Source: Neorhodopirellula pilleata
Lineage (GTDB): Bacteria > Planctomycetota > Planctomycetia > Pirellulales > Pirellulaceae
Direction of reading: 5' to 3'
DNA: 35,331 nt
NCBI RefSeq assembly: GCF_007859915.1
Contig: NZ_SJPM01000013.1
Span: forward strand, 133,904-169,234
The notes below the pieces were generated by a model that was not told the origin of the DNA, did not search any database, and saw nothing but the letters and a program-made list of their open reading frames with translations. Made by a program: the position numbers and the translations under genes. How positions within the stretch are numbered: the first letter of the stretch is position 1; every line of letters begins with the position of its first letter. This document shows, piece after piece, positions 16,195-23,879 of the stretch.

Positions 16195-17042
16195 TAGGAA
16201 GCGGCTTTGGTTTTGTTGTCGGACTCTTGAATCGACGCGAGAACGGACTGATAGTGTTCGAGCGTCGCGGCAAGTCCGTGTCGATCAGCCAGATCGATCA
16301 ATAACTTCAGGGCCGCCGAGCGAACTTTCGGTGGTGATGCGACCGCCCGTCGCAAGCACGCGTTTCGCAACCATTTCATCGCATCAACGTCGCGTCCAGA
16401 GACAAGATGGCATCGCCCCATCCACAGCGACGCGGCCGAACCGTGCTGCTCATGATCGGCCAAGGGGGCGAGTTCCTCGATCGCTTCGTCGTAACGGGCC
16501 AGGTCGTACAACGCTTCACCGAGTACCAAACGCAAGTATTGTCGAGACTCATCTCGCGCGATGCGAGATCGACAAATTTGGATGCGACAAACCGCCCAGT
16601 CCGTTCGACTGCGTTCGAGTTCCTTGTCGGCTAAGCTGCTCTTGGTCTTTGCCACCATCGTGGAGACTTCCGACAATTGCTGCAGCGACCGGGCTAAACG
16701 GGCTTCTTCCCATTCCCACAAGATCGTCGCGTCATCGGGAAAAACTTCGTGGCCCTTTTGCAGGATTTTCGCCGCTTGCAACGGTCGGTTCTCGCTGCGG
16801 TAAATCGCCGCGAGTTCGAGATAGGCGTCGCGGTCGGTGTGGACGTCCCGCAAGCGGCGCTCAAGCGCCTGCCGTCGGGAGGGGCCCGCCTTGGAAGCGT
16901 CGGCGTTTTGGGGATCGGAAGAGGACAATGCAATCGAGCCTAGGAAGGAAAACCGGTTCCAGTGCAATATAACCGGAAACTGCACCGCAGTGTCCGAGCC
17001 CCGGCCGAAACGCGATTCGCAACAACTAGTCGAAATCGGCAA
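16194..17042 (-). CDS. TPR-repeat protein, unknown function
   Basis: Up to 282 residues from a TTG at 17042. The first about 37 residues are atypical, and an internal TTG at 16926-16928 (giving MSSSDPQN) may be the real start, so the N-terminus is uncertain. The rest is helical with tetratricopeptide-like repeats: DRDAYLELAAIYRSENRPLQ and following (about residues 70-104), RQYLRLVLGEALYDLARYDE and following, and SAASLWMGRCHLVSGRDVDAMKWLRNA. Such repeats form protein-binding scaffolds. There is no signal peptide and no membrane segment. The C-terminal end is touched by the 30-bp palindrome at 16092-16194. Partners are unknown. Confidence 0.7.
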   Translation of the reverse strand: MPISTSCCESRFGRGSDTAVQFPVILHWNRFSFLGSIALSSSDPQNADASKAGPSRRQALERRLRDVHTDRDAYLELAAIYRSENRPLQAAKILQKGHEVFPDDATILWEWEEARLARSLQQLSEVSTMVAKTKSSLADKELERSRTDWAVCRIQICRSRIARDESRQYLRLVLGEALYDLARYDEAIEELAPLADHEQHGSAASLWMGRCHLVSGRDVDAMKWLRNACLRRAVASPPKVRSAALKLLIDLADRHGLAATLEHYQSVLASIQESDNKTKAAS

Positions 17043-17168
17043 GATTCGAAGGAAGCCTCAGCTTTCCTGCGTTTGGCCCTAAACCGAATGCTCAAAATCC
17101 AGCACCAATGTTCCGTAGTCGATCAATCATTAACGCACAGCCAATGAAAACAAACCACGACGAAACCA

Positions 17169-18341
17169 CTAACTTGAAATGGAAGATGCCAACTCGATGG
17201 ATTCAATAATAGGATTCAAAATTCGATTGCCAATCCATTCGATTGCCGGAACGCAGACGGCGTCGCCGAACCCGAAAAGCTGCTGATTTGTTCTGCCCAC
17301 CAACGGGAAGTCATCTGCGCCCTGCAGACGAGCGTATTCAACAGGCGTCATCCACTTCATGCGAATCCGATCCGGCTCTACAACGATTACTATTTGACGG
17401 GCACTGCCGCCTTTCGGGGTTCGCAGGCATCCTGCTGTTCCATCAAAACGCACTTCCGCCCGAGTTTTGCCGTGCCGTTTGCGTCGATAGATTGTCCCGA
17501 TGGACAACGATGATTCGCATTGCAAACGATCCACCTCGCTACGATGGATGCCGCTCATCATGTCATAATGTTTCTTAACAAGCACATCATCCCACCATAG
17601 CTCGTCCTCGCCAAGATCTATCAATTCACCCAAGCGTTTTACTGTAGCTTTCGGAGTGATTACTTCAGAACAGAACCAGCCTGTTGCCAATTCGGTTGTC
17701 GCCATCAACTCCACTAATCGAGCGGGTCGAAGTTCCGGGTTGCAACGAACCAAAGACTCCCAGTCGTTTTCTCCTAATGTAAATTCGGCATCAGATCTTG
17801 TGAATGGACAATCTTCGATGTGCGAATCATGCACACCCACAAAAAAGATTCTTGGACGACTCTGAGGCACAAAGTGTCTTGCATCAAGCCGAAATGCATC
17901 CAACCAATATCCAGCATCCCCAAGTAGCTGACTTAGCTTACGAAAGTCTTGCCCCTGCTTTGAAGACAATAAACCGACTACGTTCTCAAGAAGCAAAATT
18001 GGTGGCCTGCCGAGATCTTCAATACATTCCAGGAACCCAAAAACCGCTGACGAATGTCTACCCTCAATACCCTTCCAATGCCCCGCGAGGGAAAGGTCGG
18101 TGCAAGGAAACGAAGCAGTTGCTAATCGGACATTGGATGGCATCAAGCTTCGCATCTCTTGGAGCTTAAATACGTCGCAAAGATGGAAATGCTCCTCGCC
18201 GAAGCGAGCTTCATATTGCTGTTGTTTCTTGGGATCGTTGTCGTTTGCGTAAATGCAGCTCCAACCCGCACGTTCGAGGCCAAGTCGTACCAAGCCAATT
18301 CCAGCAAAAAATTCCGCGAATGTCTTCGCCGGTTTCGTCAT
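17169..18341 (-). CDS. Type II DNA (cytosine-5-)-methyltransferase
   Basis: A 390-residue modification enzyme. ATG at 18341 is chosen because GGAAGGA precedes it at good spacing and the family starts just after it; an in-frame upstream codon at 18425 would cross the C-box. Motif I is FAEFFAGIGLVRLGLERAG. Motif IV holds the catalytic Cys80 in SFPCTDLSLAG, the PCTDLS variant. Motif VI is LLLENVVGLL (Glu119), motif VIII QSRPR (160-164), motif IX the MTPVEYARLQGADDF segment and motif X FGDAVCVPAIEWIGNRI. The target-recognition region is about residues 200-300, and the specificity cannot be read from it. GC is visibly lower than in neighbours (48% in one 60-base line counted). It is divergent from the controller and endonuclease genes. 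Confidence 0.93.
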   Translation of the reverse strand: MTKPAKTFAEFFAGIGLVRLGLERAGWSCIYANDNDPKKQQQYEARFGEEHFHLCDVFKLQEMRSLMPSNVRLATASFPCTDLSLAGHWKGIEGRHSSAVFGFLECIEDLGRPPILLLENVVGLLSSKQGQDFRKLSQLLGDAGYWLDAFRLDARHFVPQSRPRIFFVGVHDSHIEDCPFTRSDAEFTLGENDWESLVRCNPELRPARLVELMATTELATGWFCSEVITPKATVKRLGELIDLGEDELWWDDVLVKKHYDMMSGIHRSEVDRLQCESSLSIGTIYRRKRHGKTRAEVRFDGTAGCLRTPKGGSARQIVIVVEPDRIRMKWMTPVEYARLQGADDFPLVGRTNQQLFGFGDAVCVPAIEWIGNRILNPIIESIELASSISS

Positions 18342-18361
18342 GGCACGTTCCTTCCGAATGA

Positions 18362-18387
18362 TACACAGAGTCCGTGGACTGATCGTC
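18362..18387 (+). promoter_or_regulatory. C-box: controller-protein operator in the divergent R-M promoter region
   Basis: Within the 69-base gap between methyltransferase and controller starts lies AGTCCGTGGACT (18369-18380). The right half-site is GACTGATCGTC (18377-18387), an 11-base palindrome apart from one position; the left half-site is TACACAGAGTC (18362-18372), weaker. The four-base spacer CGTG between the half-sites matches the central spacer I recall from the C.Esp1396I operator. C proteins bind such tandem sites as dimers to activate and then repress their own operon, and to limit the methyltransferase gene. Confidence 0.72.
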
Positions 18388-18410
18388 CTCATCTCGCGAA
18401 ATTTTACGGC

Positions 18411-18638
18411 ATGAATGTCGAACAAGTAAAGCGTCTATTTGGAAAAAGCGTGCGAAAACATCGGATGGCTGCTGGTTTGACACAAGAGGGCCTGGCCGAT
18501 GCGGCCGAACTTGATCGAAGTTATGTTGGAAGCGTCGAGCGAGGCGAACGTAATTTAAGTATCGAGAACGTCTGCCGACTAGCGTTCGCAATCGGCGTCA
18601 CGCCTAGCGATCTGTTCGATTGGTGGGACAGCAAATGA
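18411..18638 (+). CDS. Restriction-modification controller protein (XRE-type HTH)
   Basis: A 75-residue DNA-binding protein. The start at ATG 18411 gives MNVEQVKRLFGKSVRKHRMA, with the C-protein pattern AAGLTQEGLADAAELDRSYV and GSVERGERNLSIENVCRLAF; a longer in-frame ORF upstream would overlap the operator and the methyltransferase gene. Residues 22-55 form the XRE helix-turn-helix with SVERGERNLS as the family hallmark, and the last part (AIGVTPSDLFDWWDSK) is the dimer helix. It lies just downstream of the C-box and overlaps the endonuclease start by 4 bases, so the two are translationally coupled. Such proteins delay restriction until the host DNA is methylated. Confidence 0.88.
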   Translation: MNVEQVKRLFGKSVRKHRMAAGLTQEGLADAAELDRSYVGSVERGERNLSIENVCRLAFAIGVTPSDLFDWWDSK

Positions 18639-19414
18639 CTTGTGTCGCACTATCTCACGTCCTGCGTCAAATCGAATTGGCGTCAGCAGAGCTGTCCGAA
18701 TATCCACCGAACTCAATTGACTGGACTTTTCGGTGCCGATCCGTGGCTGAACGTCTTGTTCCTTGGCTTACGCGTGAATCCGCACCCCTCGCCGAATTTC
18801 TGACAAAGGTAATGAACTCCCCGGCAAATGTCCGGCGATCGGTCAATTCCATCGTAGCGGCCGTAGAATCGCATCAGCAACTCAGGTCAAATCCAATCGT
18901 AAGATCGGACATTCAATTGCTCAAATTGGCTCTCGACCATGAGACCCTGCTGCTCTCTGGAACCGGTGGTACGGTCGTAAGCAAGCTGATCGAGCGGTTC
19001 CTTATCGAGCGGTCAACGGATTGGGAGCTCGAATCGAACGGAGCGAGCGATTATCCAGATCTGTATCTAGGCAGCGATGATTACTCTCAGCTGCCGGACT
19101 TTCGTAGAGGAAAAGACCAAGTTTATGGTGCATCACTTAAAGGGAAGTTAAAACGTCCGGTGCGTGTTCCAGACGGTCTTGAAGTAAAAACTTGCCGACG
19201 AAACTTTGCAGTGGACTGCCACCATGCGCATGCCGGGCTTCATTTGGTGGTAATTTTCGATCGAATCGAGAAACAATTCGTCGTAAAAGATGTCTTAGTT
19301 GGATTTTTGCGACACGAGCTTTATCGAGTTACGGTTCCAGCATCACCAACAACAACGCTTAAAGCATCTTTTAACGGACAACATTTCATTTCAATTTTCC
19401 CGGAACCAGATTGA
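18635..19414 (+). CDS. Type II restriction endonuclease (PD-(D/E)XK type, probable)
   Basis: A 259-residue protein whose ATG overlaps the controller stop as ATGA; an in-frame TTG at 18620 is less likely. The N-terminal half is helical. Residues 141-142 (SDYPDLYLG) and residues 183-185 (GLEVKTCRRN) supply the acidic and E-x-K parts of a PD-(D/E)XK site; Asp180 is an alternative acid. HAGLHLVVIFDR after it fits the core beta strand. I do not recognise the subtype or target sequence. It pairs with the divergent cytosine methyltransferase. Codon use and AT content resemble the rest of the system and not the neighbours, a sign of transfer as one unit. Confidence 0.78.
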   Translation: MTCVALSHVLRQIELASAELSEYPPNSIDWTFRCRSVAERLVPWLTRESAPLAEFLTKVMNSPANVRRSVNSIVAAVESHQQLRSNPIVRSDIQLLKLALDHETLLLSGTGGTVVSKLIERFLIERSTDWELESNGASDYPDLYLGSDDYSQLPDFRRGKDQVYGASLKGKLKRPVRVPDGLEVKTCRRNFAVDCHHAHAGLHLVVIFDRIEKQFVVKDVLVGFLRHELYRVTVPASPTTTLKASFNGQHFISIFPEPD

Positions 19415-19427
19415 ACTTTATTGGATG

Positions 19428-19443
19428 CAAGGTAGGTACCTTG
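19428..19443. other. Tight 7-bp palindrome after the endonuclease gene
   Basis: CAAGGTA and TACCTTG are separated by GG, 13 bases after the nuclease stop, followed by TTTGG. It could be part of a terminator between the convergent nuclease and dehydrogenase genes, but the loop is too short for a normal hairpin and the T-run is weak. The rest of 19415-19527 shows nothing clear. Confidence 0.35.
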
Positions 19444-19527
19444 TTTGGCTTGAGACATAAACAGAACCGCTATTGCCTCGCAAATTTATTGCAAGTAGAG
19501 CGAAACCAGCGATGATCAAGCTCTTCC

Positions 19528-20703
19528 CTACGCAACGTCGCGGTACAACATCCGGACGTTGTCCTGGTCCAGGGAAATCGGGTTGAACGTCCCGGTCCAC
19601 TGTTGCAACGCGTCATCGACAAACCTGCCGATATCCGACGACGGGATCGCAAGTTCGTCGAGAGAAACGGCGAGTTCGGCGGCTCCCATCCACGACAAGA
19701 CGAGTTCCGCCAACGCGTCGGGGGCATCAGGCGTGGCAATGTTCGGTTCGATCTCCCGCATCAACTCGGCGTACCAATCGGCATGCTCGACGCCGTTGAA
19801 TCGAATCACGGCGGGCAACATCAGGCCGACCGCTTGGCCGTGGACAATGTCGTGTCGCGCCGTCAACGGATTGGCGGTCGCGTGCGCGGCCCCGAGCATG
19901 GACGTTTCGATCGCCATGCCCGCCAAGGAGGCTCCCAATTGCATGTCGCCGCGTGCTTCAAGATCCTGGCCGTTTTCTAAAACACGTCGGAACGAACCGG
20001 CCAACAATGCAAACGCTCGGCGGCTGTACATCGTCGACATCGCATTTCGCCGACGCGTTACGTACGTTTCAATCGCGTGCGAGATCGCATCGATTCCTGT
20101 CAGGGACGTCACTCGCCGTGGCATGGTGAGCGTCAGTTCCGGATCCAGCATGGCAATTTTGCAAGCCGCTCGAGGATCACCGCAGGCCATCTTCACATGC
20201 GTTTGGGCGTCGCTAATCAAGGCAAAACTCTGCGTTTCACTGCCCGTTCCCGAAGTCGTCGGGATGGCGATCATGGGCAGCATGTCAGCGGTCGCCTTGC
20301 CGACGCCGTGGTAGTCGTGGATCGAACCGCCACAACTGTAAACGAAGTTCATTCCCTTGCAGCAATCCAGGCTGCTGCCGCCGCCCAGTCCTATCAACAC
20401 GTCGGGCTGGAACGCGGCCGCCGCCGTCACGGCTTGGTCGACCATCGCAGAAGTCGGATTTTCAGCAAATTCGTGGAACGACTCGACCATCAATCCGCTC
20501 TCAGTCAGCAGACCCCGAACTCGCTCAAAATGGCCCGCCGCGACGATTCCTTGATCGCAAACGACCAAAACCCGAGCCGGCCGTGACGCAACCTTGGCTA
20601 GCGAACGGGTCAACTCGCCCACTTTCGCGAGCGTGCCAGCACCAAAAATCAAACGCGTTCGCGGTTGAAGGTCGAAAGACGCAGTCGTGCTCATCGTTTC
20701 CAT
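19528..20703 (-). CDS. Iron-dependent (group III) alcohol dehydrogenase
   Basis: A 391-residue NAD(P)-dependent enzyme of the FucO/AdhB group. The N-terminal nucleotide-binding fold shows RLIFGAGTLAKVGE and LIGLGGGSSLD (residues 107-113). The metal-binding half shows IPTTSGTGSE, TGIDAISHAIE with Asp205 and His209, and GAAHATANPLTARHDIVHGQ with His274 and His288, giving the full Asp-His-His-His set. It should be active with a divalent metal. The substrate is not evident; members reduce or oxidise short alcohols, lactaldehyde, 1,3-propanediol or phosphonate intermediates. Start at 20703 or at the in-frame ATG nine bases on (20694). It is convergent with the nuclease gene and divergent from the Hsp70 gene. 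Confidence 0.9.
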   Translation of the reverse strand: METMSTTASFDLQPRTRLIFGAGTLAKVGELTRSLAKVASRPARVLVVCDQGIVAAGHFERVRGLLTESGLMVESFHEFAENPTSAMVDQAVTAAAAFQPDVLIGLGGGSSLDCCKGMNFVYSCGGSIHDYHGVGKATADMLPMIAIPTTSGTGSETQSFALISDAQTHVKMACGDPRAACKIAMLDPELTLTMPRRVTSLTGIDAISHAIETYVTRRRNAMSTMYSRRAFALLAGSFRRVLENGQDLEARGDMQLGASLAGMAIETSMLGAAHATANPLTARHDIVHGQAVGLMLPAVIRFNGVEHADWYAELMREIEPNIATPDAPDALAELVLSWMGAAELAVSLDELAIPSSDIGRFVDDALQQWTGTFNPISLDQDNVRMLYRDVA

Positions 20704-20871
20704 GATCAGGCGGGCAAAAAGGGGGGAGTGAGGGGCGGGGCGGGTTCCAATAAGATACCTGAAACTGGAATGTTCCCATACCTTGCCGATCCGACAGCCG
20801 ATTGTCTGGACCGACGACGAGTCGACCGGCTAAACTTTCGTATCCGCCGAACTCTTTTTACTTGTTTTTTG

Positions 20872-22680
20872 ATGTCTGACACTTCTCGCGATGCCTTCGG
20901 TCATGACTCGCCCGGTTCGGGAGATCTCCACGATTGGGGCGATTCCGGTACGACGCCTTGTATCGGAATCGACTTGGGCACCACCCATTCGCTCGCGAGC
21001 TATTTCGTCGATGGGCAACCGAAGTTGATCCCGACCGCTCACGGTGGATTCTTGACGCCTTCGGTCGTCGGAGTGTTGCCTGGTGGCGAAATCGTCGTCG
21101 GGCAAACCGCGAAAGAACTTCGCGTCACCGATCCCGAATCGTGTGCTTGGTGTTTCAAACGATTCATGGGTCAAGACCGCCGGATCGCTCTGGGCAAGAA
21201 AGAATTCACGCCCCATGAACTGAGCAGCCTCGTGTTGCGGTCGCTCAAGAACGATGCGACGGCGGCTCTAGGCGTTGAAGTCACCGATGCGGTCATCACC
21301 GTCCCGGCGTACTTCAACGATCACGCCCGCCAAGCGACCCGATTGGCCGGCGAGATGGCGGGATTGAACGTCCGTCGGATGATCAATGAACCGACCGCCG
21401 CCGCATTGGTTTATGGATTCCATCAGCGTGACGAAGAAAAAAACTTGGTCGTCATCGATCTCGGCGGCGGCACGTTTGACGTGACCGTGATGGAAGTTTT
21501 TGAGGGCACACTTGAAATTCGCTCTAGCGCCGGCGAAAGCATGCTCGGCGGTGAAGACTTTACCGACCGGATTGTTTCGGAAGTCCTATCCGCCGAGAAC
21601 GCGCGGTTGGAAATCGCCGAACTCAACGACGCCCTTCGCGTGGCACGTCTTCGCAGCGAATGCGAAACCGCCAAACGCACGCTCGCCGAACACGACGAAG
21701 CCCACATCCGCGTGCCCGATGCGGACGGCAAGTACGGCGACAAACCGAAACGTTTTCGCATCGATCGAAAAGTGTTTGCTAAGTTGTGCGATCCACTGCT
21801 GCAACGGATCACCGGACCGATCGCCCGCGCGCTGCGCGACGCGGAGATGAAAACGTCCGAGATCGACGACGTGATCTTGGTCGGAGGGGCGACGCGGATG
21901 AACCTGCTTCGCGACTTCGTCGCGGAATACTTCGGCAAGCCGCCGGTGATGAAACACAACCCCGATGAAGTTGTCGCGTTGGGCGCGGCGGTCCAGGCGG
22001 CTTTGATCGGCCAAGACGCCGCCGTCGACGATATGGTGATGACCGACGTGTGTCCGTTCACGATGGGTGTCGAAGTCGTCCGCGAACTCGGCGGCCAAGT
22101 CCGTGACGGATATTTTTCGCCCGTCTTACATCGAAACAGCACGATCCCGATCTCGAAAGAGCAGGTATTTAGCACCGTCGCCGACAATCAAACTTCCGTC
22201 ACCGTGAACGTTTATCAAGGGGATGCACGCAAAGTCGCCGACAACGTGTTGCTCGGTTCGCTCGAGGTCAGTCCACTGCCGCCGGGACCGGCGGGTAGCC
22301 CGTTCTTCATTCGGTTCACTTACGACATCAGCGGCGTCTTGGAAGTCGAAGCGTACCGCCCGGGCGGCAAAAAGTTCCGAACGGTGTTAACGAATCATGT
22401 CCAAGGTTTGTCACCCAAGTCCGTCGAAGCGGCCAAACGGCGGATCAGCGAGATGAAGTTCTATCCCCGCGAAGACCTTTCCAACCAACAACTCGCTCGC
22501 TACGCCGAACGCATGATCGGCGAACTTCATCCGACCCAGCGGGAACAACTCGACGGGGCCCTTGACGCGTACGAAGCGGCCATGAACCGCGCCGATCGGG
22601 CTGAGTTTGACGCCGCGCGAAACCATCTGCTGATGTGTCTGTCGGCGCTCGGCTTGGATCCCAACGGAGAAAACGCGTGA
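20872..22680 (+). CDS. HscC-like Hsp70 chaperone
   Basis: A 602-residue Hsp70. The start at ATG 20872 is chosen because an N-terminal frame extension upstream has no similarity to Hsp70. Phosphate 1 is GIDLGTTHS (about residues 32-40), phosphate 2 VIDLGGGTFDVTVMEV, and the adenosine motif ILVGGATRMNLLRDF. The substrate-binding domain is present (PFTMGVEVVRELG, FEIRFTYDISG-type strands, KPS-like helix), but the C-terminal lid is short and no acidic DnaK tail is seen. Length and the SSAGESMLGGEDFT motif fit the HscC branch (E. coli HscC is about 556 residues). It overlaps the next gene by GTGA, and that gene overlaps the third by ATGA, so a chaperone/partner operon is likely. Confidence 0.9.
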   Translation: MSDTSRDAFGHDSPGSGDLHDWGDSGTTPCIGIDLGTTHSLASYFVDGQPKLIPTAHGGFLTPSVVGVLPGGEIVVGQTAKELRVTDPESCAWCFKRFMGQDRRIALGKKEFTPHELSSLVLRSLKNDATAALGVEVTDAVITVPAYFNDHARQATRLAGEMAGLNVRRMINEPTAAALVYGFHQRDEEKNLVVIDLGGGTFDVTVMEVFEGTLEIRSSAGESMLGGEDFTDRIVSEVLSAENARLEIAELNDALRVARLRSECETAKRTLAEHDEAHIRVPDADGKYGDKPKRFRIDRKVFAKLCDPLLQRITGPIARALRDAEMKTSEIDDVILVGGATRMNLLRDFVAEYFGKPPVMKHNPDEVVALGAAVQAALIGQDAAVDDMVMTDVCPFTMGVEVVRELGGQVRDGYFSPVLHRNSTIPISKEQVFSTVADNQTSVTVNVYQGDARKVADNVLLGSLEVSPLPPGPAGSPFFIRFTYDISGVLEVEAYRPGGKKFRTVLTNHVQGLSPKSVEAAKRRISEMKFYPREDLSNQQLARYAERMIGELHPTQREQLDGALDAYEAAMNRADRAEFDAARNHLLMCLSALGLDPNGENA

Positions 22681-23879
22681 GCGGCGCGCCGGACCCGAAC
22701 GAGTCCCCCGTCGATAAATCTCTACCCGACAAATCTCGCTCCGGTGAATCGCTCACTAGCGAACTGAAGCAGGCGATCGCGAAATCCTACGTTCGCGAAA
22801 TGCTGGAACTTAATCCGATGTTTCAATCGCCGCAAATTTTGCGACGGCGTCGCGAAATTTGGCGGGCCGACGAATCCGCCAATACGAATCCAACGATTCG
22901 CACCTCGGTCGCAAGCGGAACTTCAGAGGTCGCCGACGCCCAAGCCGATCGTGAATTTAAATTGCGGGCCAAGGCCTGTTTGGAGAAACTGCGAACGAAG
23001 TTCTACGAATTACCCGACGACACGCTGCAAAAGTACCTGCGAGTGATCTCCAGCCCGCGAGTGCCGCAGTACGCCGCCGTTTCGGCCAGATTGCGAGCGG
23101 TCGCGGCCCAGCGGTTAGCATTGTTGCAAGCCACCGAAGAGACCGGTGATGTCAAATTCGCGTACTCCTTGCAATTCGCCATGATCGGAACCGCCGCCCA
23201 AGGTGGTGCCCTACGAGAACAATACATCGAGTCGATGATCGCCGAACGTCGCGTCATCGAAGGTGGTCGAATCGTGAAGAAGTTCATCGAGCGACACCCA
23301 GAGATTTATGCGATCGATCACGATTGGTTCGACGCGTTGCTCGATCCGGCGAACCAGCGAGATTGGTCCGCCAATTATTCCACGATCAGCCGCACGCGAC
23401 GAATGATCGCCCGCCCTAAATGGAGCACAATCGCGTGGGCGATCTTCATCGCGATGGTCATCATCAACGCGATCATTCAGGACGACAAGAATCCCAAGCA
23501 GCGACGCAGTTTCCCATATACGCCCAGCGCGACTCCGACACCCGCTCCCGTGCAGCAGACGCCGCGATCGGTTCCGACGACCCCTCCTCAGGCGAATCGT
23601 CCTGGAAACATGCCCGACCGCTTCATGGGCGAGCCTTTGTTTCCGGATCCTTTCACGCCCGGTTTTCCCTCAAGCCCGCCGCCATTGCCGTCAACGTTTC
23701 TCGAGCAGCCGCCGTTACCACGGTTTGCGCCGAACGGCTTCCCTGACGATTTACCAAGCTTTGCTCCCGAGGCACAGCCCACCGAGATGCCGCCATTGTT
23801 CCGCGATCTGTTTCCTGGCGTTGAGCGTTTAACACCGGAACCTTTCGCACCCGATTCATTCTTGCCGGCCAACCCATGA
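22677..23879 (+). CDS. Single-pass membrane protein with proline-rich tail, Hsp70-operon partner
   Basis: Start GTG 22677 overlaps the Hsp70 stop (GTGA); an in-frame frame opening at 22635 would run inside the Hsp70 gene. The 400-residue protein has three parts: a charged helical N-terminus (about residues 1-240, for example LTSELKQAIAKSYVREMLEL and ERRVIEGGRIVKKFIERHPE), one membrane segment at residues 249-268 (WSTIAWAIFIAMVIINAII), and a 130-residue tail rich in proline and serine (TPSATPTPAPVQQTP and the like). With no signal peptide, the tail probably faces the periplasm. No domain is recognised. Overlap with both neighbours says that it works with the chaperone and the J-like protein. 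Confidence 0.75.
   Translation: MSGAPDPNESPVDKSLPDKSRSGESLTSELKQAIAKSYVREMLELNPMFQSPQILRRRREIWRADESANTNPTIRTSVASGTSEVADAQADREFKLRAKACLEKLRTKFYELPDDTLQKYLRVISSPRVPQYAAVSARLRAVAAQRLALLQATEETGDVKFAYSLQFAMIGTAAQGGALREQYIESMIAERRVIEGGRIVKKFIERHPEIYAIDHDWFDALLDPANQRDWSANYSTISRTRRMIARPKWSTIAWAIFIAMVIINAIIQDDKNPKQRRSFPYTPSATPTPAPVQQTPRSVPTTPPQANRPGNMPDRFMGEPLFPDPFTPGFPSSPPPLPSTFLEQPPLPRFAPNGFPDDLPSFAPEAQPTEMPPLFRDLFPGVERLTPEPFAPDSFLPANP

Noticed and set aside
16142..16972. A 276-codon + strand frame across the TPR gene
   Set aside because: Its translation is arginine-rich and shapeless, while the reverse strand gives a coherent TPR protein.
18159..18410. Upstream extension of the controller gene frame
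   Set aside because: It would run through the methyltransferase gene and the operator. C proteins of this type are about 75-85 residues, which matches a start at 18411.
19559..20314. A 251-codon + strand frame opposite the alcohol dehydrogenase gene
   Set aside because: The dehydrogenase has all its metal ligands; the opposing frame has no motif.
20665..20871. N-terminal extension of the Hsp70 frame
   Set aside because: The extra 69 residues overlap the divergent dehydrogenase start, have no Hsp70 similarity and would put the first phosphate motif far from the N-terminus.
21423..22187. A 254-codon reverse frame opposite the Hsp70 gene
   Set aside because: The serine/threonine-rich translation is typical of an antisense shadow of an Hsp70 gene.
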